From Trichoplax sp. H2 (taxonomy: Eukaryota; Placozoa; Uniplacotomia; Trichoplacea), in the NCBI GenBank assembly GCA_003344405.1, contig NOWV01000094.1:124001-188000 (forward strand): DNA of 64,000 nt, given 5' to 3'. Below the pieces are notes generated by a model, which had not been told where the DNA came from, did not search any database, and worked only from the letters and a program-made list of their open reading frames with translations. Of the stretch, positions 45,203 through 58,064 are shown in pieces (position 1 is the first letter of the stretch; each line of letters starts with the position of its first letter). The translations under genes and the position numbers were made by a program.

Positions 45203-45985
45203 AACTGAATCCGTGATGGATCTTGAGTAGAATAATTAATAACAAGGAGATTATGGAAGACTTTTTCCTCAATAATCTTGCCAGTTAATTACGTCTCTTT
45301 CGTACTGGCTAGGCACAGGTGACGCAGAGGTGGTTGAGTTGGTGATGGGAAAGTGACGTGGCAGGCATGCAATGGGCGAGTGAACTGTTTACACTAGTGA
45401 TTGCATGGTGTGCTCCAATCACGTCTCAAACCATTGGTTGATATACAGTACAGTACTGTACTGTAAAGTGTACACTGTACAGTATACAGTAGGAAAACAG
45501 GAAGACTACAGTACCTGTAGTACTGTACACTGTACAGGAATATTGAAGGGATGTTGACTTGAAACCTAGTGATCACGTGCTAGGTAAAATTTGAACTATG
45601 GGACTATCAACTAGAGTAGGGACTTGGAACGCTAATATCAGTCTTACCGGTTTCTGGATCGTCGTCAGTCAGTCCGTGATCAACGACGGTATAACTAAGT
45701 GATAAACTCTTCACAGCTCATAGGAAGCGAGATGCCCAAGTGGCAAACTTTTGAAAATCAATAGCATATCTCATGACTTGAACAGCAACAGTTCATTATA
45801 ATTCAATTATGAATGATATGAAAGGGCTAATAACTGACTGCAACTTTCAATTACTGCACATACATAAATTGACTGTACGTGGAATACGTTCTAGGCTAAT
45901 ATTGTAACAATAAGTTGAAAGAGTAGGACTTGCATCAACGCGCTTTCCAATCTAACCTTCAGCTCAAGTGTAAACATTAAAAATC

Positions 45986-46826
45986 ACATCTTTTTATCTT
46001 CAATTTGGACGCATAGTATCACGAACCCAAATTCGACTAGTAAGAACAAATGGTAACGCTTCACAAACTCGTAAAAATGAATAGTAATCAGAATCAAGAT
46101 CTGATATACAAATGCACTGTATATTCAGATATACATCATTAAAATGCACCTTTGTTTCCAACAATCGACACAAAATTCAATTCACCAGAGATCGTCAACG
46201 CTATCGTTGCAACAATAAAGAAACTCTAAATTCAGTATGCGTATTCTAAACGGAAAAGTGGGTTAGGCTTAATATATCAAACACAACAGCCTAACCTTAA
46301 AGTTACAATCAATTTTGCCAAGTGGGTGAGCTAATAACCTTACAAATGAGCAATACAGCGCTTATGAATGCTCTTACAAATACAGAGCAAATTTTATACG
46401 CGTACTTTGTAGAGATACGTGTATATTGAACAGTTGATATTTAATGAAGTAGTCATGGGCATAGTTGCTACAGTATATTCAAGTGCTTTCTAATTGTCCT
46501 ACGAAAAACTATTACGTAATTCATTTATAAATTATTCAGTAATTATATTAGGATATCTCATTCGTACGTCTTTCGTGTTAAAATCTTTAGTAAATCGTAA
46601 TAATCATTGATATTAACTTTTTGTTGTATTTTTACTATAATAATACACTAGTATGCAAAAGTACTGGATACAATTGACACTTTACCATAATATACAGTAG
46701 TTACATTTTTAAAAGATACAAGAAATCATCTATACGTCGTATCGCAAATTGTGGTATGTAGAGAGTAGTATATAATAATCTTTTATATCATAGAGTGTAA
46801 TGCTAATCAAAGGAGACTTTTGGATA
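45986..46826. other. Intergenic, nothing recognised
   Basis: AT-rich sequence between the repeat block and the 3' end of MAP2K5. No reading frame, structured RNA or clear repeat seen. Confidence 0.5.
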
Positions 46827-49800
46827 TTAAGTAGCTGCTGCTGGATATTCTTCCGTACTTGGTAAATTGTTTTTAACATGTGATAACATTTTTGATAACC
46901 ATGCTGCTACGATGGAAACGTCATTATCGTCATGTTTACAGATAAATGGATGATGCTAAAGCAAACAGAAAATAATGATACTTTACAGGTGAAATCAACT
47001 CTAATTTCCAAGAAAGTAGCGCATTTAAATTAAAGATGCGAATTCATTACCCAGCACGACTGTATACCGATATAATGTATAATTATGTTATTATATAGTA
47101 CTTAAATTGGCACTTACTAAGAGATCATCAGGTGCTGGACGATCGTGCGGAGATTTCCTTGTGCTATTAGGAGTCAAAATGACATAGACAATAATAAACT
47201 TAAAAATGTCGCTCTTGCAAACAAATAATTTTACTCCATTGCAGTATTAATTCTAAATATTTCTAACCACAAAGCAGCCAAGTTTACAAATTCCGGTGAG
47301 AATCGATCACTGGGTAGTGTTGGAGGGGCCTAAAATTAATGAGAAGGTAGACAAATTTGTTAAATATATGATATTAATAACTTGTACTATTGCTAAAAAG
47401 GTACAACACAAAATAAGTGTAAATTATCCAAAATCGAACCTCGTGGATTATACATTGCAGAAGTTCTACGACAGACTTCAGCCCAGAGAAAGTTAAAAAT
47501 TTTTTATTCAAGTTTTAGCTTTAAATATCAGGCCGTGAAAAAAGGGACGTTTTGCTGAAGATTACTTACCATGGAAGATAGCTCTCTTTGATTGTCCTAT
47601 ATTGCCATTAAGAAATAATCTATATCATCCTTACTGAGTATAAACTACAAAACTACAATATTAATTAAATTAATACTGCAGTAACAATTTTTATTTCTAT
47701 TGAGTTTATATACCGTAGGATAAGGAAATTTTCCTAATGCCATCTATAATAAGTAATGCATTCATTAGCTGATTGAAGGTATGAAAGTAAAAATAAAACT
47801 GCGAAGAAATGGTAATTTCCATTGCAGCTGATTTCTACAAATCGTAACCGATATTACTTCTAAAAGTGCTAATCCTAGGCTCCAAACTTCCGAATTAACT
47901 CCATACTCTGATCCAACGATTCTTTCCGGCTGAAAATATTTGATTAAATGTGATTTATTGTCTTTGCATGCTCGGATTTTTTAAGATAAAATCAAAACAC
48001 TCAACCTTACCGCCATATATGCATTTGTTCCTACATATGTGTGAGCTATAGAACGTTCCAGCTAGATAGATAATTGTAACATTCCATGGAATTAATGCAT
48101 CGGTATTAATCGAGGTATAAATTACTATAGACTATAATAATATCGACTGCAATAATGGTGACTTACTTGAACACTGACACCAAAGTCACAAAGCTTTACT
48201 TGACCTTGAGTATTTACAAGCATATTCGACGGTTTTACATCTGCATTTAAACGCATGATTATAAGATAGTAACATCGATGAGAGACAACGCTCGCGGATT
48301 AAGGTAATATAATAGATCAGTAATAAGGGACACATAAGTTACGAATTAGTAAATTACCTCTATGCATTATTTTCTGGTTCCAAAGGTAAACCAAGCCTTT
48401 AACAACCTAGAAATACAGAGAGTTGTCAAAATAATAGAATCGATCCAGAATTTACATACTGAGATGTAAGCTAACCGAGGCAGTAACTTTTCCAAGCACT
48501 AATTCAGGAATTTTTCCATATTTATCTAAAGAACCGCCTGAGAAAGGGGATGAATAAGGTTTATTATGGTCTTTCAATCATGCTATACGTAATAAGTTGT
48601 AAAATAACTTATATGCAACTGCTATGATCATACTATACCAACCGTCCATATATTCCGTACACATGGCTATTCTAATTTATTCAGAAAGCGAAGAGAATAA
48701 ATTTCTTGTAAATAGTGCTCATAATGAATGATCATAACCTTTAATATTTTAAAAGCCTATCAGCACTATATCAAATTATACCTATTTTCGATAAAAAATG
48801 CGCCATAAAACGAGATAATATATGAGGAGTCACACTATTATAAATAAAAAGTATTATTCAATGACAGTTTGTAGTTATGAAAATATATAGCACGCAAAAT
48901 TAAAAAGATATGCTACTTTCGATAGAACATTAAGCAGTATTATGTTATATGGCGTTATTTTAATATCCAGAAACCTTGAAAAGTATGTCTAATTCGGACA
49001 TGATTTGCTTTTGAACGTCAGGAGTGATATCTAGGTACATTAACTAATACGGTAAAGCCAAAATGAGCGTTATTATATATTAGATATCGCATTTTGACAT
49101 ATTAAAATACAACGTTCGCCATATAAAATGTTTAGTATATGGTAATTGCAGACCTTAACAGCCATTAGTTTTCCGAATTTCTTATCTAGGCATCTAGAAG
49201 TAGCAATTTACCAATACGATTTAGGTAATTAGGTGACTAAAAAGCTCTATTTACAGATGACATGGCGTTAATTGTTGAATTGACTTTAGCTACAACATAC
49301 GTACTTGTACACAGTACCAACATGCCCACTACCTAGAATATTATAATATTCTAAATGATTTGGAACTACCTGTAAATAAAAGGTAAGTCATTGTAACAAA
49401 TGCAATAATTTTAACATTCGTAACTCTCTGTTCATAGCTTACAAAAGAAGTACCATTATTTGCTAATGACAATAATTTATCGAAAAATGACATTGATAAT
49501 TTAGAAATTGCTAAATATACCTCTACTGTTCTGACTTTTAGTTAGATTTACTATACATCGTATTTAATACAAAACAACAATTGGTTCAATTACCTGTCCA
49601 CTCTGTAATATTGCTTGTAAATTACCTCCAGATTTGTGTTTCCTAGGCAAGGATACATTTCAGTATTGTTGATTTTAACGTAGTATGTGATTTATAGTAT
49701 ACTATTTATACAGCTAAGAACTCCGCAATTGAATTGGGCACGATATACGATTATCAATGAGTAAAAATAAAGTCATATTTGATTTCTATCATTATCTACT

Positions 49801-52800
49801 AGCACTACACACTATACATCGAGATGATCTTTACTCTAGCTGTATTGCTATATTCGTATTTTAGTCAAATACATAGATTCGTACCCCATTGGAGATTCGA
49901 CACCGTAAACACTAGGGGCTGGTGCAGCCTTAGTATTAACCTTCAAACAGAATTCAACAAATGAATTCATTAGATCATAGTACTATGGTGAGATAAAACG
50001 ACTAATGACAACTTCTGTTTCATAATAATGATTAAGATAGAATGTCCTAGCTAGGGCAAAAATAAGATAGACTTTTAAATTCACAGGTTACTATGCAGTA
50101 TTTTAAAAAAGTACCGTAAACAAATAAGGATTAGAACGTTTACGTACCGTGAGCAGGAAATAACAAAAAATGACAAAAAGATTACAGTACTCTTATGTAT
50201 GAAACTCACAAACTATCAATTGTCTACGGTATAAAAAAATGAGTAGTTGATGATAGTTGTAATCATTACCCTTCACCTATCGTCTTAACTCGTAATTGAA
50301 AAAAAATTATGAAAACTTAACTCTACTACTTTATCTAATTGTTTCTTCGTTTAGGTTATATTTATTTATTTAAAGATTTGACGACATTCCATAGGAGATT
50401 TTATATTGATTAAAGTAATATACATACAGTTAATCCAAGGACGTTTCTCTTTCTCGGCGTCTTGACGACTATAGTTTGATATATCGAAAAATGAGCATGA
50501 GAATTGTGAATGTTGTACTGTACATAGTCTACATACTGGACCTTAGAATCATTCATTATATATTGATACAATCGGTGCTCTTAGCGATTTAGACAACGAA
50601 TACTGACGTTAATATGACAGTGTACTGTACTGTAGGCATACTTACAAGTGGTTATAATGCAAATTATTCATAGCTAGCTACTGAACATTTAAATAATAAA
50701 GCAGTGTGTATATGATAAGCAGGTCAGTCTGTCAAGAGTTTGGAATATCGATAGGAAATTCGTTATCCAATATATCTTGACGAAATTTATGATATGGCTT
50801 TAAGCGTAACTATAACATCAGGGGCGTATCCTAAAGTTCATGCATTGGAAATGCATACAGCATAAAGTGTACTAATACGAGCAATATTCATTTAATAAAT
50901 AATAGCCTGCTCAACTGAAGTCTCTTTATACCAATAGTTGGTAAGCAATGTTGCTAATTTGTTTACCTTTTGGATAAATGATTAACATCGGTGGCATGGC
51001 AGGCACCACTCTCGAATCATTGGACATGATGTACTTCAAATTTATACCAATAGGCAATACCATGATCACGGCAGAAGATAAAAAGGATTTTTGATTTCGT
51101 TATAATCGAATCAAGGATTTCGCATAATTGAAACAAAATAAAATAATAGGAGTGAAATTTAATAACAATGTCTTCCATTGAGAAGTCGTCATCAGGGATT
51201 ACTTAATAAGAGAGGTTGTCATATTGCAACCGCTGCTGGGATAGAAACGCCCATAATACGTACAGTAGACTTATTTATAGTACTGTACTGTACTGTAATA
51301 TAGGATGAAAGCTTATAAAACAGTAAACTGATTTTCAACTTTAAATGTTAATTTTATTTAATTAAAAATCAACATAGTTGCATATCATTACATAATTAAT
51401 CATTGCACGTAATTCCTCGTCGCTTTTCACAATAATGCGATCTCCATCATCATCTTCATCTTTGTTGTTCCGTAACATCAATAAAAATGCGTTAAAAAAT
51501 AACATTTGTTAAATTTTGCGGTATTGCTAATTTCATTTCTTGCATGTACGAAATTATTAATTTCAGATAATAAAGTAGTGTCATCAACGTATTAAACATA
51601 CTCTTCTGAGTTAGAATTACGATAGGTACTGTATCACTTGTGTGATATGCTCTAATTATTTCAGGCAAGTATAAAAGGATCTTCATACAATGCAAATGAC
51701 AGTCCAACAAAATGTCTAACAAGAGTTTATGAAAATAAAAGTATGACAAATGCTTCGATATGCTGTACAAGTAGTTTTCATTGTTATCAACTATTGTAAG
51801 CTGTGAATGTTTCATTAATGCAATAGCAATTAGTATACCTCCAAAAATTGGCAAAAAATTGTAGAAAAATCTAGCGTAATATTACTGAAACTTACCCATT
51901 TACTGGAGTACTTGTATTTAGCTATGGTTATTGAATAATTCAACTGAAAGTGATTTATTGATTCTTGCTTACTTGGCCAACTACTGTACTAAGCTACAAG
52001 TAATTAATCGGATCGAATCGATGACGTTTACAGAATGGGATTATATCTTATGAGAGCATTCTTAGGCGATTATTGCCGATACAGTAGAATCTCATAATTC
52101 AGACATGATGTAAAATCCAATTCGTTGTATCGTTCTATACAATATGATGGTACGAGTATATGTTGATAACTTACATTCAAAAGCTGAGGCAGTCGTTTGT
52201 AGGACACGGCTGATTGCATCCTATTTATAAAGAAATAAATATACGTATAGTGGTTCGATAAATACGGCAATGATGTCATCTTCAACACTTGGCTAAGTCT
52301 TCCATAGAAATATTGATAAGCCATAAAGTACCACATAGATCGAGAACTATGATTTAAAACTTTCATCTTCTTGATATGCGATTATAATATTCTATTTTCG
52401 TATAGTGCACTACACTACCTGAGCAGCCATAGCTGATCGATGAAAATCAATGCATCAAAATTGGCAAGGGATACATAAGCTCGGAAAAATACCCACTACT
52501 GTATGTTGAATGTACACTGCGTGTGTACGCTATGCATAGTTCAGTCAAGGTACAATATCATGAATAAATATACATTATCCATCTATCCTAAGCAAATATG
52601 AGTACAGCACGAAGAAGGAATGCACGCTACTTGGCTCACTTTGCTACCCAGTCAATCTAGTGAGGATTATAAAACAAGTTGCAAATTGATACGGTAATGA
52701 AATTCGATCTCGTCGATTGCATCAATCTTCTCGACTACAACACCATAATCGTAGTAATAGTTTATGCTAAACATTATCGTACTCGTGTAAGTTTCATCAA

Positions 52801-53065
52801 TTAATAGACTAATCGTTTCCATTGCACATTCGATGAGCTTCTACTAGACTTGATCGTATATTTACGAAGGGCAAATACTCCTACTCGTATGCAGGTTAAA
52901 AATTGCCCAGGTTACCAAAATGAAAAACAACAACATACTAACCAAGACGTCTTGATAGTTTATAGAAAATGGATCTACGGTCCAATCGACGTCACCATTG
53001 CCATCAAATGATTGTCGCTTAATACGTAGGACAATACGATTAGGATTATATTGAATTGTATTCAT
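46827..53065 (-). CDS. MAP2K5: MAP kinase kinase 5 (MEK5)
   Basis: Dual-specificity kinase that activates ERK5 in the MEKK2/3-MEK5-ERK5 cascade. Twenty-three exons join in phase to 450 residues (human 448): exon 1 53065-52943, exon 2 52220-52175, exon 3 51459-51392, exon 4 51033-50967, exon 5 50468-50428, exon 6 49940-49885, exon 7 49642-49594, exon 8 49369-49305, then 49193-49154, 49043-48975, 48834-48782, 48671-48643, 48537-48476, 48406-48358, 48240-48167, 48061-48011, 47929-47849, 47743-47714, 47596-47570, 47475-47440, 47329-47268, 47163-47118, 46955-46827. An N-terminal PB1 domain (VLRIKRQ ... VDWTV ... [16 protein letters not shown]) is diagnostic for MEK5. Kinase motifs: LGSGHVGTV loop, MAVK lysine, [20 protein letters not shown], and activation-loop Ser and Thr in [18 protein letters not shown]. 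Many exons are under 50 bases. Confidence 0.97.
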
Positions 53066-54653
53066 TTTGCATGACGACAGATCAGCAGGATTTGTCGTTT
53101 GATAAACGCTAAACTAAAGCAACAACCTCCAAACTGATTGCAAACCAGACTTTTACAGCTATATTTTAAAAAGGACAAGCCCCCCCCTACTTGTCTTAAC
53201 TACTTTCCCATGGTAGTAATGGTACAGTATAGTAAGGCCGGATGTACGTCTGGGCAATCATACAACTTTTTTTTCCATATGAGACACAATGGGGCTACCA
53301 TCACTTTTTGGAACGCTACTGTGCTGTATAATATACACTCGTGTTTTACGCAAGAGTCGGTCATCAGTATACGATGATCAGTACTTGCGCAGTTAGTAGC
53401 AATACTGGAGTGGGATCTTATGAATTTGAGCTGATTTAATTAAGTTATGGTGGCAATCTTCGCAAATGGTGAATCCTTTTAGCATTTAGTATTACTTCAC
53501 AATATTGTACTACACTTTTAATCATCTTTGCAAATCGACTATGCGTCTATGCATGAATCGTTCCATCGCACTAGTCAAATCATTACTGTGCACATTGCAA
53601 ACAGAAGCTGTGGAGTCTACGGTTGTGCTGTCTGCTATTATAATGAAGACCTACAGCATATCGTTGTATAGATCCTCGCTGAGTCAGCAACTCTCTACTT
53701 AATTTCATAAAGGGAAAGCTATCCTATTACTGACAGGGAGCTGGATAGTATGTAGTATCATTATTTTAAATTTGCAGTATGATGGAGGCTTGAAGTCATA
53801 ACGTAGGCATCATGTGCAAAAGGTGATGCAAACCAAACGATCGCAATATATAAATTACTCCAATGACACCGTACAGCTTAGTATTGTAGACGAAGCATAC
53901 GAGCACAATGTAGTTGCACATCAACAGCCTTTGGTGATATCCTTACCAATAATGCTACAGTCCTTGTATCAGTCGTCGACGTAGCTTACTCAGGAGATAA
54001 GCTAAAGTTATTTGATTTACTGTTCTTAGCCTAAAACTGTTTATTCTCCGTATATGAATTGTGGATCTCCAGATTAGACCTGAGAACGGTTCGATTAAAT
54101 ATCATCTCCAATAAAATCATACCATGCTATGCCCTATGGAATGATGCCATTAACTACACATACCATATACTTCTTATACGCGTATACTCACTCATACGTT
54201 ATCTATTTTACTACCAATAGGGTTCTCTGACGCAAAGAATATATAAAACCAAGTTATAGTAATCCTTTCAGGATTACAATTAGTTAGGTACCAATCAAAA
54301 TAAACGCCGTCATGATCAGCACATCATTCAAATTGACTGCAAATAATAACTGTATAAGCTATCAACATAGTAGCAACAATTAATACAATGACCACAAAAG
54401 AAACAGAATCCTAGCGCATAACATTAACTATATACTGTACAGTATATGGATCTTACACATATACAAATCCAATATATACGTATTTAAGTATAATGTCGAC
54501 AATAAGTATATCCTTACAATTTTATACTACACCACTACACAGCAATCTTGAGTACAGAGTAATGGTATCTGGATCGTTATACGTACATTAGAATTAAATG
54601 GGATTAGTAAACTATACAAAAACCCGCAACTTAAATCGTTCTTGAAAGAATCA
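53066..54653. other. Intergenic, nothing recognised
   Basis: 1.6 kb between MAP2K5 and DCP2, both on the minus strand. Short open frames on the plus strand (53138-53377, 53505-53702) have no recognisable features. A short TACTGTACAGTATA palindrome occurs near 54433. Confidence 0.5.
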
Positions 54654-57600
54654 CTACACAATACGGGCAGACACCCTACAAAATTGATCTATAATCGCTT
54701 GACAATCAAATTTAAAATTCTCAAACTCCGTAGGTGTCTTCAATATGTATTCCATAGGGCATGTTGGTAGTTGAATAGTTTTTGATACTAACATTAATAT
54801 AAAATAAAAAAATTTAAAAATTACCTGCATAATAATGATCATTAATAATCGGATAATAATTGTGATTATAATGTACCTCTATTCGTTGGAGTAGAATTCA
54901 GTTCATTGATACTAGCTACTTTGGGATTTATAGCAGTTGCAGCAAGGTCAATAGGAGTTGGTTTTATTGGTAAGATTTTTTTCTTAAGGCTATCAATTGT
55001 TTGACCTTCTTGCACTTGTCCTATTTTGTCAGAAAGTCCAGTGGTAGATGAAAAATCTTCTAGGGCAGTCTCGCTATACCTTCTCTCGCTCTTTCGTACT
55101 CTATCTGGTTTAACAGGGGTTGTGCTACTTTGATTGGCAGGATGACTGTACATTTTTCCAGCCTCAATATCAAGCCCTGGCAATCTTTGATTAAGCAGCT
55201 GCATAAAATTTTCTTTGCTTTTCGTTTTTCGCTTTAGTAAGTTATCCTTGAATTTTGTAATCCACTTTTTTAATGGCCTGCAAAACGTAATTCTTACGAT
55301 GAATGAGTGTAACATAATCAACATTACTACGGTATCGGAACTTACTTAATGAATGCAATGACCAAGAAAAAGTATGCAGGTTTCATGCCTCGCTTACTGT
55401 CAGCTTCTGAAACCTTTTTATTTACTGGTAAGTCATTGATGCGAAACCATTCAATTTTCTAAATCAGATAAAATAATTAAGGTAGCAAATAATGGAGTAA
55501 GTAATACTGTATAAATACAAAATTAAAACTTTTACTACAGTAAAAGATTAACTGATCGTGCTAGATGGGATCTACTAAAGATTTATATAATTTTAAGAGT
55601 GCGATCTCAATATTAAGTTTAGATAAAGCTACCCGAATCTCATGTCTAGTTTTCGGTTGAAATTTCGTATCTTTAGGAACATTAGGAACGATATAAAGTC
55701 TTATAGTCTGATTATGCAGTTGTCTTTCAATAAATTCTGATACGTTTGCAAACGGTTCAATATCAAATCCTGTCTCTTCCTCTACCTAAATACCAGTTAC
55801 GATAAATAAATATTTGAAATTTATCGCAATGTAAATCAAATTATGATTCAACTTCAGATTTGTAATTAAACAATCAAAGCAACTTTCAGTATCTTCAATT
55901 TAGCCAATAATGCAGCTCTAAGTGGCTGACCTCTCTAACGGCACATTTGTAAGGATCTTCCTCATAGTTAATTTTGCCTTTGGGAAAGCTCCAGCTACGC
56001 GAAAACCCTTGCACTAATAAGCACTATATAATATTAAGTGATATGTAACTTACAAGTACAAAATCAAGTACATGTTGATTATATAAGGAATCGATCGAGT
56101 TGTAAATTTTATATGCTGTAGCCAATATAGTATAATCTAACTTTATAAGCACAACTTTTAAAACATTTTCATACATACGTATTCTACGCTTTCATCTAAT
56201 AAGATGGCACCGTAAACAGGAATATTACTTTTATATTGTTTCCAATCTCGGATGATATCGTCTACCTTATATGCAAATTCCTTCAAAGAAGGGATATGTC
56301 TAAAGAGTGGAGGTGGTCAAGAAAAATTATACATGGTACGGCACAAAAACGACTTCCATAAAGATGCTTGACTGATAAACAGACACCGTTGCTAGGGCAT
56401 ATACTAAGTACGTTAAAATAATGCTTTACAATTAAAGCAGGAGCTTCAGTACTATTATAAGTACTGTACTGATAAAATAGTTAAGGATATTGATCTTGGC
56501 AAAGCCAGTCATATTCATAGCCGGGTTATTGGCTGATTCTGCACAGAAAAAGTCCAAATAAAACCAGTATGCTTGTTCTACCTGAAAGCACAGCCTGACA
56601 ACATCTTCTCTATCTTCTTCTTCAATATTAATAATAAATCGACTAAAGATAGATAAATATGAAAGACATTTGTAGTTAATATCATCGCAATGATCGTTAT
56701 TACCTATTACACAGCGTACGTGTACGGTACAAGTTCTTGATAAGGTAAGCTATAAGCAGGGCACAAATAAGGGTCGCAGGATCTTTTATCCTATTTGTAG
56801 CTAACCTTATCCGTAGTACTTATAGCAATTTGTAGATTTTAAGTATCACATTATAGTTAAAGTATGATAGAAAAAGTGCAGATTTGAATAACTTAAACAT
56901 AAATTCGATTCTTATTACGTATTAAAATCATTCTGCTATGTAGCGAATTGTATAGAGGATAATTACTATACTCGTACATTATACTCATATAATTAATTAT
57001 ATAACTGATCATGAATGCCAAGCAAGTACGTAATAGTTCAACGCGTTCGAATTGTTGTTTACTACGAACTCTGGTAGACAAAGCGATACAACCCTTTACA
57101 GTGTTTTGATACGATCTTCAGCAATGTTTATAAGCTCATTAGGACAACTGCTCCGCAAATACCTTCGTGTTTACGGCATCGCATGAAATTTAATCACAAT
57201 TAACCACTACATATGTATGTTCACGTACAAGTAATTGTATCTAAAAATCAAAATTTTATACTTTTTCTGGATATATTTTGATTGGTTTGCTAGCTATCCA
57301 TGGTATACTGACAAGTATCAATAAGAAATGGTAAAAAAATCCTACATTGATCACAATACTAGCTCTAAGCAATTGTTAAACTTTACCCTATTGCTTGTTT
57401 TTGATAATATATATTATAATAAAATATATATATATAATTATAATATATAACTATACTCGTATTTAATAAATAGTAATAGATTCGCTCGTAAAGGATTGCT
57501 AGTCCGTCCGCTGTAATTGTAATGGTACTGGGCGCAGTAGTCATTCGAAGCGAGATAAGTAGTATTAAGTGCTGTTCAATTAATAACTGGGATGACATGA

Positions 57601-58064
57601 AAGGAAAAGTTCACACCAAGTGAACCATCTTCGTATTTGTTTACAATTGATATCTTAGAATTTGCAATATACTGCACAGTACTTCATGAGCGGTTGTCCT
57701 TTACCTACGTGTCGGCACTTCTATGCGTCTACAGTAAATGCGTGATAACCGCATAGAACAGTCCATTACTTAAAGCATTCTAGGAATACAGTACTATCAA
57801 TCAGTAAGGCAATACTAGCAGACTTCAAGTATTGAGTTCAAGAAAAAGCGGTAAAATTTTTCGAGATAAATAAGGCTATGTACAGCTCCTCAAGTTGCGA
57901 GAATATAGTACAGACATTGTCGAGGCTTGCGGGTACGCTTTTGGTCCATTTTACTGCTATCCTACTTTCAGTAAACAATAACACTGTCGTCTGCATACTA
58001 GTCTCCAATCTCCAATCAAACATTACCTGCAGAGTTCGTCGAGAATATCTTTTGAAATAGACAT
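54654..58064 (-). CDS. DCP2: mRNA-decapping enzyme 2 (DCP2)
   Basis: Nudix hydrolase that removes the 5' cap from mRNA, with DCP1, in cytoplasmic decay granules. Eight exons join in phase to 403 residues (human 420): 58064-58027, 56642-56491, 56306-56179, 56023-55931, 55785-55633, 55458-55346, 55277-54877, 54787-54654. Exon 1 codes [12 protein letters not shown], matching the N-terminal regulatory domain, which continues [12 protein letters not shown] and [13 protein letters not shown]. The Nudix box begins [20 protein letters not shown], with glutamates and arginine in place, followed by TGFDI. A box-B-like region follows ([16 protein letters not shown]), and the C-terminus keeps [12 protein letters not shown], similar to the FKFD end of human DCP2. 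The intron between exons 2 and 3 has AT-AC ends and U12-type signals; only that splice gives an uninterrupted frame that aligns (FAKIIFRHIPSL against human FAKAVFSHCPFL). Confidence 0.97.
56307..56490 (-). other. U12-type AT-AC intron in DCP2
   Basis: On the minus strand the intron starts ATATCCTTAAC, the exact minor-spliceosome 5' consensus, and ends with CCAC. TTTCTTGAC, close to the U12 branch consensus TTCCTTRAC, places its adenosine about 10 bases from the end. No GT-AG pair found here preserves the frame and alignment. Confidence 0.85.

Larger units (their letters stand above)
43964..45985. repeat. Promoter-proximal repeat block interrupted by a gap
   Basis: Three related stretches. 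43964 to about 44742 and 45203 to about 45985 are near-identical and start with AACTGAATCCGTGATGG. Between them, 44743-45182 is a second copy of the last ~450 bases of the first (both contain GGTGATCACGTGC and GGGACTATCAA). The third copy begins exactly at the gap, suggesting an assembled second allele; the internal 450-base copy lies within one contig and looks like a true tandem duplication. Confidence 0.85.

Noticed and set aside
51492-52366. Two hydrophobic minus-strand frames (51492-51854 and 52070-52366) considered as a nested membrane protein gene
   Set aside because: They lie in MAP2K5 introns or overlap its exon 2 in another frame. A fleeting resemblance to a cystinosin-type PQ loop near 51840-51960 did not extend to neighbouring exons.
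52686-52840. Minus-strand open frame starting [19 protein letters not shown], first considered as MAP2K5 exon 2
   Set aside because: The 46-base exon at 52220-52175 encodes [15 protein letters not shown] and joins in exact phase to YEDDDGDR, aligning far better with the MEK5 PB1 domain.
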